Shown here: positions 43,038 through 50,843 of the stretch, piece after piece | Layout of the letters: every line of letters starts with the position of its first letter | Position numbering within the stretch: position 1 is the stretch's first letter | Assembly (NCBI GenBank): GCA_044239865.1 | Contig: JBIIAO010000001.1 | Coordinates: 372,001-436,000, forward strand | Direction of reading: 5' to 3' | From: CAIZGX01 sp044239865 | GTDB lineage: Bacteria; Bacteroidota; Bacteroidia; Flavobacteriales_D; Sanyastnellaceae | Length of the DNA stretch: 64,000 nt | Notes under the pieces: generated by a model | Database searches by the model: none | What the model was told of the DNA's origin: nothing | What the model saw: only the letters and a program-made list of their open reading frames with translations | Translations under genes and position numbers: made by a program

Positions 43038-45023
43038 ATGAAATTCAATAAAAAGGACATTTCGAAGGAAGAATTATTGGCATTGTACGAAGCAATTAAA
43101 TTGCCCCGTTTAATCGAGGATAAGATGCTAAGTCAATTGCGTTTGGGGAAGATCTCGAAATGGTTCTCTTCCTACGGACAAGAAGCAATTTCCGTGGGTG
43201 TAGGAATGGCAATGGATGAAGATGAATTTATTTTACCCATGCACCGCAATTTGGGAATCTTCACTTCCAGAAATTTAGATTTAAAACAATTGTTTCTTCA
43301 GTTTCAAGGAAAGAAAGACGGATTCACAAAAGGGCGCGATCGTTCGTTTCACTTCGGAACGAAGAAGCATCATGTTGTTGGAATGATTTCTCATTTGGGC
43401 CCACAACTAGGCATTGCAGACGGAATAGCACTAGCTAATAAATTGGAAGGCTCTGAGAAAGCAACAATAGTATTCAGTGGAGACGGTGGTGCAAGCGAAG
43501 GAGATTTTCATGAAGCATTGAATGTGGCAACCGTTTGGGATCTGCCGGTTATCTTTTGTATTGAGAATAACGCATGGGGTTTGTCTACGCCAAGTCGTGA
43601 GCAATTTCGCTGCAAGCAGTTTATAGATAAAGCAATCGGATATGGAATGCCGAAAGAAGATGCTATTCAGATCGATGGAAACAATATTCTTGAAGTTTAT
43701 TCAACGGTTAAAGAGATTGCTGAAAGCATACGTAAGAATCCACGTCCTGTAATTTTAGAGTGCATGACTTTCCGCGTTCGCGGACACGAAGAGGCCAGTG
43801 GAACGAAGTATTATCCGGAAGGAATGATAGACGAATGGTCGAAGAAAGATCCCGTGGCCATGTATGAGCAGTTTTTAATAGAAGAGAAATTAATTACTCA
43901 AGGCGATGCAGAAGCCATGAATTTAAAGTTGAAAGATAAAATCAACACGAATTTAAAGTCGGCCTATGCAGAGCCAGACATTGAAGTAAATGAGGAAGAA
44001 GAATTTGAAGATTTATTCGCACCGTTTTCAAATGTTGAAATACCTTCTTCTTCCACCAAAAAGAAAATGCGTTTCATAGATGCCATTCAAGATGGGCTGC
44101 GCGAAAGCATGCGCAAGCACGACCGATTGGTTTTAATGGGACAAGACATTGCAGAATATGGGGGAGTATTCAAAGTAACCGAAGGTTTCTTAGAAGAATT
44201 TGGAAAAGGTCGTGTTCGCAATACGCCGTTGTGTGAATCTGCTATTGTGGGTGCTGGACTTGGACTGAGCATGAAAGGTCACAAGGCCATGGTGGAGATG
44301 CAATTCGCAGATTTTGTGACTTGCGGTTTCAATCAGATTGTAAACAACTTAGCGAAGCTCCACTACCGTTGGGCGGAAAACGCAGACGTTGTTGTGCGCA
44401 TGCCAACAGGCGGAGGTGCTGCTGCAGGACCCTTCCACAGTCAAAGCAACGAAGCTTGGTTCTTCCACACTCCCGGATTGAAAATCGCATATCCTGCATT
44501 TCCCTCCGACGCGAAAGGATTGTTGTGTCAATCGTTTGAAGATCCGAATCCTGTATTATTCTTCGAACACAAAATACTTTACAGAAGTATTGAAGAAGAG
44601 GTTTCGGAAGGATATTACACGCTTCCATTCGGAAAGGCACGCATAGTTTCAGCCGGAGAGAAATTAACATTGGTGACTTACGGTCTCGGTGTTCATTGGG
44701 GAATGGATGTGTTGAAGGAAGAGAAATATGCAGGAATCGAATTGATCGACTTGCGCACCTTGGCTCCGTTGGATTACGAAACCGTAATGACTTCAGTAAA
44801 GAAAACCGGACGTGTTGTTGTGTTGCATGAAGACTCGCTAACGGGTGGAATAGGCGGGGAGTTGGCTTCGCGCATTACTGAAGAGTGTTTTGAATATCTT
44901 GATGCTCCAGTTACACGATGTGCAAGTTTAGATACTCCTATTCCTTTCAATGCAGGATTGGAGGTCAATTTCATGGCTAACAATCGATTGAGAACAACAT
45001 TGGACAAAGTCCTTTCGTATTAA
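43038..45023 (+). CDS. Fused alpha-beta E1 component of a branched-chain/2-oxo acid dehydrogenase
   Basis: A 661-residue protein that fuses the two E1 subunits. The alpha half (about 1-330) has the thiamine diphosphate motif FSGDGGASEGDFHEALNV ... ENNAWGLSTP; the beta half (about 345-661) has MRFIDAIQDGLRESMRKHD, GQDIAEYGGVFKVTEGF and GPFHSQSNEAWFFH. E1 decarboxylates a 2-oxo acid and transfers the acyl group to lipoyl-E2. The best match is to the branched-chain/2-oxoisovalerate-type E1 in which fusion is usual in Bacteroidota; pyruvate is possible. The ATG at 43038 was chosen over the in-frame TTG at 43029. No E2 or E3 gene is next to it. Confidence 0.9.
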   Translation: MKFNKKDISKEELLALYEAIKLPRLIEDKMLSQLRLGKISKWFSSYGQEAISVGVGMAMDEDEFILPMHRNLGIFTSRNLDLKQLFLQFQGKKDGFTKGRDRSFHFGTKKHHVVGMISHLGPQLGIADGIALANKLEGSEKATIVFSGDGGASEGDFHEALNVATVWDLPVIFCIENNAWGLSTPSREQFRCKQFIDKAIGYGMPKEDAIQIDGNNILEVYSTVKEIAESIRKNPRPVILECMTFRVRGHEEASGTKYYPEGMIDEWSKKDPVAMYEQFLIEEKLITQGDAEAMNLKLKDKINTNLKSAYAEPDIEVNEEEEFEDLFAPFSNVEIPSSSTKKKMRFIDAIQDGLRESMRKHDRLVLMGQDIAEYGGVFKVTEGFLEEFGKGRVRNTPLCESAIVGAGLGLSMKGHKAMVEMQFADFVTCGFNQIVNNLAKLHYRWAENADVVVRMPTGGGAAAGPFHSQSNEAWFFHTPGLKIAYPAFPSDAKGLLCQSFEDPNPVLFFEHKILYRSIEEEVSEGYYTLPFGKARIVSAGEKLTLVTYGLGVHWGMDVLKEEKYAGIELIDLRTLAPLDYETVMTSVKKTGRVVVLHEDSLTGGIGGELASRITEECFEYLDAPVTRCASLDTPIPFNAGLEVNFMANNRLRTTLDKVLSY

Positions 45024-45049
45024 GTTTTCCTACTCTAAATTTATCGTCA

Positions 45050-47191
45050 ATGAAAAGGCGGTGGAATTTATTTCAAGTCGTACAAGTCTTTGTGCTTGCC
45101 CTTGTGGCGAGTGCTTCAATCGCGCAGGTTTCGCTTGTAGCTGATTACACTGCTCATTACGGAATTATTGACGGAACCGATCTTACAGGATATGTCACCT
45201 ACGATGTCTATGTGTCATTTCCGAATTCGAATTACAGATTAACTTCTATTGGTGGAGGATTGCAGAGCAATCCGAACTTCACCGTTCAGCTTTCTTCCGA
45301 TTGTGATTTCTTTCAACATACAAATGGAAGTTATTTTTCGGGAGGAATTAATTGCGCAGATTACGCATCGGATCCATCGTTAGAATGGGACAGTCGTTTT
45401 GCAGTTGGAAGTGAATGCAACAACGCTAGTCCATCGCTGTACCATGTTTCCTCTGAGATGAACGCTTTGAACAATTGGGAAAATGGAAATACAACATTGG
45501 CGCTATCGAACACTTTGTTTTTCCGCATGCCGAATGACCCTTCAGTTTTATTGAGTAGCGGAAATAAAATTTTAGTTGGAAGGTTCACCACATGTGGAAA
45601 CCTTTGTGTGAAAATGGGTGTTCAGTATTTTGAAAATTATTCCGGTGCAGGTTCGGCTTTTCAAACCGAAGTGGTTGAAGGATGTTTTAACAATCCATGT
45701 ATCACGAATCCCTTCGCACAAACGGCAACTGTAACACAATCTGGATGTACAACAGAATCTCAAGAAATTAATTTGAATGCTGGTGGAAATGTTCCTGTGA
45801 ACTATGAATTGTGGGATACGTCAATAAACGCTGTTGTTGCAACTACCAATTCATTGGACGGAAGTTGCTCTTTCAATGCACCAAGCGCTGGTTCTTTCGT
45901 TATTCATTCAACGGATAATTTCGGATGCAGAGACACGACGAGTGTAATTTCAGTTCAGGAATTTATTCCACCAAGTGTTCAATTGATTGGAAATAATCTC
46001 ACGTGTTTTCAAGATGCTTCTGGAAGTATTGAAATTTCAGGTTCAGGCGGATCAGGTGCTTTAACAGAACTTTCAACAAGCTCGCTCCTTCCATTTACTT
46101 TAATGAATTTAGATGCGGGAATTGTGAATGTTCAAGTTATTGATGAAAACGGATGTTTAGCCTCGAGCAGCGTTTTGTTGGAAGAGCCAGCTGTTCTTCA
46201 AGCATCACTTACGCAACAAACAGATCTTGTTTGTGCGAACCAATGCACTGGAGCAATTGCGTATTCTTCAGCAGGAGGAGTGGGGAATTACGCATTCGAA
46301 CTTGTTTCGAACGGATCGACAGGATTGGCTTCTGGAACATTGACGAATTTATGTGGAGGAGCCGATACCCTGGTTATTTCCGATGGAAATGGCTGCGCGT
46401 TTCAACTTCCTTTCGAATTGAGTTATCCAGATTCATTGCAAATTTTTAGCAGTGGTGTTGGTCCAACTTGTTCTGAGTACACAGATGGTGAAGCGAATTT
46501 AGTTTTTGAAGGTGGAACAGGTGCCTTGCACATTACCATTGCTGAAGGGAATTACGAAATCCTTCCGCAATCGTTATTGGAATATCAATTGGCAAATCTT
46601 GGGGTTGGAATAATTTCCATTCAAGTGGAAGACGATGCCGGTTGTTCTTTGAATGAAATCATTACAGTGGAGCCTGTTTTTTCTTCCAACTTGAATTTAT
46701 CTGCTAGTTCAACTGAAGAGTCATGTTTCAATAATTTAGACGGGACCGCAGAGGTTCTAATTGAAGGCGGATTTGGACCGTTTAGTTTTTTATGGAACGA
46801 CGCGCAAGCGCAGCAGACGCCTCTCGCAACTGGACTTGCAGGAAATCGGAACTATCGCGTGCAAGTCACCGATGTGAATAATTGTGTTTATACGCGCACC
46901 GTGTTTGTTCCGCTGAAAGACGGATGCATTTTCATTGCGAATGCGATTACGCCGAATGGCGATGGCTCGAACGACACATGGGTTATAGGGGGATTAGACG
47001 GATACTCTGCCGCGCACGTTCAAGTCGTGAATAGATATGGACAATTGGTTTTCGAATCGAATGGTTACGCGAATCCTTGGAGAGGAACACTCAACAACGA
47101 ACCGCTTCCACCAGCGGATTACTATTACGTGGTGAGTTACGACAAGAGCAAAGAACCTTTAACCGGAGTGGTTTCCATCAAGTATGAATAG
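45050..47191 (+). CDS. Secreted SprB-repeat-like protein with T9SS type B sorting domain
   Basis: A 713-residue protein with a signal peptide ending SIAQV. After an N-terminal domain of about 230 residues there are repeats with the SprB-type pattern 'C....G.I...GG.G.....L': LTCFQDASGSIEISGSGGSG, LVCANQCTGAIAYSSAGG, PTCSEYTDGEANLVFEGG and EESCFNNLDGTAEVLIEGG. The end (FIANAITPNGDGSNDTWVIG ... VVNRYGQLVFESNGYANPW) is the gliding-motility-associated type B sorting domain. It overlaps the following porP/sprF gene by 8 bases. Pairing of a type B substrate with its PorP/SprF protein is known from SprB/SprF, so they are probably specific partners. Confidence 0.9.
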   Translation: MKRRWNLFQVVQVFVLALVASASIAQVSLVADYTAHYGIIDGTDLTGYVTYDVYVSFPNSNYRLTSIGGGLQSNPNFTVQLSSDCDFFQHTNGSYFSGGINCADYASDPSLEWDSRFAVGSECNNASPSLYHVSSEMNALNNWENGNTTLALSNTLFFRMPNDPSVLLSSGNKILVGRFTTCGNLCVKMGVQYFENYSGAGSAFQTEVVEGCFNNPCITNPFAQTATVTQSGCTTESQEINLNAGGNVPVNYELWDTSINAVVATTNSLDGSCSFNAPSAGSFVIHSTDNFGCRDTTSVISVQEFIPPSVQLIGNNLTCFQDASGSIEISGSGGSGALTELSTSSLLPFTLMNLDAGIVNVQVIDENGCLASSSVLLEEPAVLQASLTQQTDLVCANQCTGAIAYSSAGGVGNYAFELVSNGSTGLASGTLTNLCGGADTLVISDGNGCAFQLPFELSYPDSLQIFSSGVGPTCSEYTDGEANLVFEGGTGALHITIAEGNYEILPQSLLEYQLANLGVGIISIQVEDDAGCSLNEIITVEPVFSSNLNLSASSTEESCFNNLDGTAEVLIEGGFGPFSFLWNDAQAQQTPLATGLAGNRNYRVQVTDVNNCVYTRTVFVPLKDGCIFIANAITPNGDGSNDTWVIGGLDGYSAAHVQVVNRYGQLVFESNGYANPWRGTLNNEPLPPADYYYVVSYDKSKEPLTGVVSIKYE

Positions 47192-48161
47192 ATTCATCTT
47201 ACATACCCTTGCGCAGCATCTTTCGAAGAATCTTACGAAGTATCTTGCCTTTGGCATCTTGCTTTGTGCATTTACATCTCAAGCACAGCAGTACCCGCGT
47301 CGCACTTTATTCATGGTTAATCCGTATGCAGTGAATCCTGCGGCAGCCGGGGTAAATAGAGACATTCCATTGTACACAACCTATCGTTCTCAGTGGAACG
47401 GAACAAATACACATCCGAAAACATTCTTCTTAACAGCGAACAAGCAACTGCCAAACGGATTCGCAATTGGCGGCGTATTGTTTCAAGACAAGACAGGAGC
47501 TTATTCAACAACATCATTTGAATTTAGCGGAGCCTCGCACATTGCAATAAATCGGAAGCAATCTATTGCATTTGGATTTAGCGGAATAGGAACGCAGTAT
47601 GTTTTTGATTTGAGCAATGCGGTTGTTCAAGATCCGAATGACGTGGCGTTGGGCGGGGGTGTAAAGCAATCTTCTTTTTCGCTGAACACTAATGCCGGAA
47701 TGATGCTATACGGACAGAATTATTTCTTTGGAGTCAGCGTTCCGTATATCCTTCAACCCAAATTGAACTTTGGAAGTGGCAACATCAATGAGCGGGTGAT
47801 TCGCCATTACCAATTGATGGGATCATACGAATTCAGTTTAACAAAAGATTTTGGGCTAGCAACGAGCGTCTTTACGAGATTTACAGAGGTTACCCCTATG
47901 CAAGTTGACTTGAATGCGATGTTGAATTACAAGCGCGATCTTTGTTTCGGATTGACTTGCCGTCCAAAAGCAGCGTGGGCAGCCATGCTCGGATGGAAGT
48001 TTGAGGGGTATTCGATTTGGTATTCGTATGAAATGAATACCGGTATATCCAAGGCATTGGGTTTTAGCTCACATGAATTCACGTTAGGATACACCATAAA
48101 AGCACCACGCGGATTTCGTCAGAAAACATTGACGCAAAAACGCGGACTTTTAACGTTGTAG
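47184..48161 (+). CDS. PorP/SprF family T9SS outer-membrane protein
   Basis: A 325-residue outer-membrane protein. It has a signal peptide ending SQAQQ, the family start MVNPYAVNPAAAGVNRD, SQWNGTNTHPKTFFLTANK and GGVLFQDKTGAYSTTSFEF, and a beta-barrel-like rest ending LGYTIKAPRGFRQKTL. PorP/SprF proteins help T9SS deliver or attach a specific type B substrate, here very likely the preceding gene product. The last 380 bases (from 47782) are also present as a relic at 50447-50826. The N-terminal part was not duplicated, so this is the only complete copy. Confidence 0.9.
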   Translation: MNRFILHTLAQHLSKNLTKYLAFGILLCAFTSQAQQYPRRTLFMVNPYAVNPAAAGVNRDIPLYTTYRSQWNGTNTHPKTFFLTANKQLPNGFAIGGVLFQDKTGAYSTTSFEFSGASHIAINRKQSIAFGFSGIGTQYVFDLSNAVVQDPNDVALGGGVKQSSFSLNTNAGMMLYGQNYFFGVSVPYILQPKLNFGSGNINERVIRHYQLMGSYEFSLTKDFGLATSVFTRFTEVTPMQVDLNAMLNYKRDLCFGLTCRPKAAWAAMLGWKFEGYSIWYSYEMNTGISKALGFSSHEFTLGYTIKAPRGFRQKTLTQKRGLLTL

Positions 48162-48178
48162 TTATTATATTCGTGGCT

Positions 48179-48703
48179 GTGAAAAAAATAGCATTGTTCT
48201 TCTCTCTTATTTGTGCCATTCAAATGAATGCACAAACTTGGCAGGTTGGAAATACCACACTTACTGAAAGTGACCTCGTTACGGGTTTAAGCCTTCCTTG
48301 GGAAATGGTTTGGGGACCCGATGATTTCATCTGGTGCACAACGCGTGTAGGAAAGGTATTGCGCATTGATCCTTCAACAGGAACGTATACTTCAATCCTA
48401 GATAAAACCTCTTTAATCCCATACAGCGGTGGCAGCGAGCCGGGCATGTTAGGAATGGTTCTTCATCCAGATTTTTTGAATACACCGAAAGTTTATGTAG
48501 TGTATAATTATACTCAAGGGAACAATGTAAAAGAGCGCTTGTCTATGTTCGATTGGGACGGAACAGCTTTGGTGAACGAAGTTCAATTGATCAACGCCAT
48601 TGGCGGAAATTCAATCCACAACGGTTCACGTTTGGTGATCACTGCTGATCAGAAAATCCTAATGTCAACTGGAGATACAGGAGACGGCGGAGTAAGTTCA
48701 TAA
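48179..48703 (+). pseudogene. N-terminal relic of the PQQ-type sugar dehydrogenase
   Basis: The first 174 codons of the intact gene at 50844 are present, ending at the deletion junction 48700/48701 with ...STGDTGDGGVSS and then the TAA that lies just before the TonB ATG. The ATG of the intact copy is GTG here (48179). About 300 codons, including the rest of the beta-propeller and the T9SS tail, are missing. The relic has a signal peptide and could at most yield a small exported fragment. Differences from the intact copy include silent changes and LVITADQKIL for LVISQDQKII. Confidence 0.85.
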
Positions 48704-49252
48704 ATGAATAATATTTTTATTTCGAAGACAGCAAAGTGGATTTCACTTTGCTGTTTTTTTTTAGTGAGTAACGTTCTGTTTGCTCAAATAGTTCAGAAGA
48801 ATATTGGCTATGAAGTCCTTGAAGATTCTGCCTTTGTAACCATTGAAGTTTATGACAGCTATACCGGTTATCCAATTCAAGCGACTGCTCAGGTTGGAAC
48901 GCAAACGTTTCAATGCAACGAGTTAGGTAGAGTTTCGGTTTATTGCAAAGTCAAAGGGTGTGTCGATTTTGTTGCAGAGGGTTATTACGATAGAGGATAT
49001 TGTTTGAACGCTAGCGAAGACATTCAAAAGAATAAGGTATTGCGACTGGACATGAGTCCCATTTCAAAGCAAATGGAAGCCCTTACTGTTGTTGGTTACA
49101 ACAACAAGCGCAGCAACCTCACCACTCCGGCGAGCATTGGACTTGTGAAAGTTAATGCGCATTATGGCGATGGCTCTTCGTTACAAAACGCATTCAATTC
49201 GGTGAGCGGCGTGTCTTACGATTCACGTGGTTATGGAGGAAGCACACGCTTG
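48704..49252 (+). pseudogene. N-terminal relic of the TonB receptor
   Basis: 183 codons match the start of the receptor at 52266, from MNNIFISKTAKWIS to YGGSTRL: signal peptide, N-terminal domain and first part of the plug. Seven amino acids differ, all in the first ~90 codons; the last ~100 are identical. At 49252/49253 the sequence jumps to the 3' end of an mtaB copy in another frame, so the reading frame runs on to 49369 with 38 unrelated residues, partly antisense to the next gene. The barrel is absent, so it cannot work as a receptor. Confidence 0.86.
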
Positions 49253-49296
49253 CAAGTCATTGCGTTTCGAATGAAACGAGTATGGTCGAATTATAA
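49253..49296 (+). pseudogene. 3' end relic of mtaB
   Basis: Read in the frame of the intact gene, the bases encode ASHCVSNETSMVEL and then TAA at 49294-49296. The intact mtaB ends ASQFVSNETSEVEL with TAA at 56414-56416. The convergent neighbour gene starts its stop codon 3 bases earlier in both places, confirming collinearity. Confidence 0.82.
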
Positions 49297-50277
49297 AGCT
49301 CTATACCAAGTTACAAATGGAATTGGAATAGATCTGTCATTGGTATTTATCCCCGCTAGTGTAAATTGAATTGACTTCCCACTTCCATTTCCTTGAGTTC
49401 TGCGAATTGCTGGCATTAAAACTAAGAATGGTGTGTTGGGCTGTTTGGCTGTAATGGTTGTGTATCCGAAGCCATTTCCGAAATAGTAATTTTCAGCATT
49501 AGTTCCGCCTGTGCTCAGCATTCCGAACATAGAATCAAAAACAAAGCTAGTTTTATCATTGATTCTTAGGCTAGCTGCAACTGACCCCAAAACTCCTTTT
49601 GTAGCAGGCTTGCTTCTAGTAGGAATATTTTGATCGAAATAATATATACCAGGAATTTCTTCAGTTTGATTAAAATCAAAATAGCCATATCCAACACCTA
49701 GCGTTAAATTTTTGTCTCGGTCACCGAATGTAACGTTTCCAAAGGATAGGGAGATAAAAGCTGAAGGATCTATGTAACCACCATTACCAATAATTTCACC
49801 AACTGAAAAATTCAGTTTAGGATTTTTGGTTGTTATGCTATACTTCGCGGCCAACGCTAAAGGGCTGCCTATCCAAGTGGTCATAACTCCAACATTGAAG
49901 TTGTCAGCAACAGCCACGTGGAATTCAGGTCCCCACAAATTAAGCATGTAATAATTATCTTTCTTTTTAATCGGAAGCGCGTTTGTTGTGAAAGAATATC
50001 TTGTGCTAAAAGGGTTGGCACGAACAATTTCATCGTTCACGATTGAGATGTCCTCTTTGCTGTAGTTTGAAATAGACTTAATCAGGGTTTTCTTAATGTA
50101 AATCTTCCCTACAGTTGTAGTTTCGAAGAGCATTTCTCTGCCGTCGTCGGAAATGATTGTGCCAATGTGCTCAACACCATTTGTCATTTTAACGATTTTT
50201 AAATCACTGCTCGGTTGAGCAAATGCAAGGGAGCTTAATGCAAAAAACAACACCAAGGTGGAAAGTAAGTGTTTCAT
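49291..50277 (-). CDS. Outer-membrane-type protein of unknown function, paralogue 1
   Basis: A complete 328-residue protein with a signal peptide (ending LAFAQP). A small N-terminal beta domain (VEHIGTIISDDGREMLFETT, GKIYIKKTLIKSIS) precedes a predicted outer-membrane beta-barrel: NPFSTRYSFTTNALPIKK, YMLNLWGPEFHVAVADN, ALAAKYSI, FGDRDKNLTLGVGYGYFDFN, ending PFVTWYRAL with a final aromatic/Leu. The paralogue at 56411 has the same plan but one residue more, and the two differ at scattered positions. This is the only gene complete in both copies of the duplication. A candidate promoter (TTG-N23-TATTTTTA) lies in its 72-bp upstream gap. Function unknown. Confidence 0.85.
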   Translation of the reverse strand: MKHLLSTLVLFFALSSLAFAQPSSDLKIVKMTNGVEHIGTIISDDGREMLFETTTVGKIYIKKTLIKSISNYSKEDISIVNDEIVRANPFSTRYSFTTNALPIKKKDNYYMLNLWGPEFHVAVADNFNVGVMTTWIGSPLALAAKYSITTKNPKLNFSVGEIIGNGGYIDPSAFISLSFGNVTFGDRDKNLTLGVGYGYFDFNQTEEIPGIYYFDQNIPTRSKPATKGVLGSVAASLRINDKTSFVFDSMFGMLSTGGTNAENYYFGNGFGYTTITAKQPNTPFLVLMPAIRRTQGNGSGKSIQFTLAGINTNDRSIPIPFVTWYRAL

Positions 50278-50349
50278 TATAATTGGATTTTGATTTTTGT
50301 AAAAATATAAAAATTTTCAATTGTCTCTTCCAACTTGTCGGTCATTTTC

Positions 50350-50451
50350 TTACACCATCTTCATAAAAGCGTCCGACAGCTTTTTCAAAGCGATTTCTTG
50401 ATCAGAATTATTCAAAGGACTGGGCGGCCCGTATGGTGTTTTGTTTACATC
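50350..50451 (-). pseudogene. C-terminal relic of the ATP-grasp-like gene
   Basis: The minus strand encodes DVNKTPYGPPSPLNNSDQ, then ALKKLSDAFMKMV and a stop, matching the end of the gene at 57473 (DVNKTPYGPPDPLNARDK ... LKRLSDAFMKLV). Both stretches are 102 bases from stop to the ACATC junction. The upstream part of the gene is replaced by the porP relic. Confidence 0.85.
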
Positions 50452-50826
50452 AATGAGCGGGTGATTCGCCATTACCAATTGATGGGGTCTTATGAGTTTA
50501 GCTTGACAAAAGATTGGGGCCTTTCAACAAGTGTCTTTACTCGATTTACTGAGGTTACGCCCATGCAAGTAGACTTGAATGCCATGCTTAATTTTAATCA
50601 TGATTTGTGTTTCGGATTAACCTATCGTCCGAAAGCCGCATGGGCTGCTATGTTCGGATGGAAGTTCGAAGGGTACTCGCTTTGGTATTCGTATGAAATG
50701 AATACAGGCGTGTCGAAAGCGCTTGGATTTAGCTCACATGAATTCACGTTAGGCTACACCATAAAAGCACCACGCGGATTTCGTCAGAAAACATTGACGC
50801 AAAAACGCGGACTTTTAACGTTGTAG
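50447..50826 (+). pseudogene. C-terminal relic of porP/sprF
   Basis: About 125 codons matching the end of the complete gene at 47184, from INERVIRHYQLMG to KRGLLTL and the stop. The frame is intact and most differences from the complete gene are silent; replacements include NYKRD to NFNHD and LTCRP to LTYRP. It lacks signal peptide and N-terminal half. An open frame extends upstream to 50335 but that part is antisense to the ATP-grasp relic and unrelated. Confidence 0.84.
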
Positions 50827-50843
50827 TTATTATATTCGTGGCT

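Larger units (their letters stand above)
47782..50451 (+). repeat. Short, decayed copy of a duplicated 7.1-kb segment
   Basis: Three blocks are collinear with the long copy at 50447-57574: 47782-48700 matches 50447-51365 (919 bp each), 48701-49252 matches 52263-52814 (552 bp each), and 49253-50451 matches 56373-57574 (1199 vs 1202 bp). Two deletions (897 and 3558 bp relative to the long copy) separate them. The copy ends and the other begins at the shared pentamer ACATC (50447-50451), which also occurs at 47782-47786 and 57570-57574. Confidence 0.88.

Noticed and set aside
49253..49369. Unique C-terminal domain of the 221-residue frame at 48704-49369
   Set aside because: The tail is an out-of-frame reading of the mtaB relic and of the strand opposite the next gene, not a real domain.
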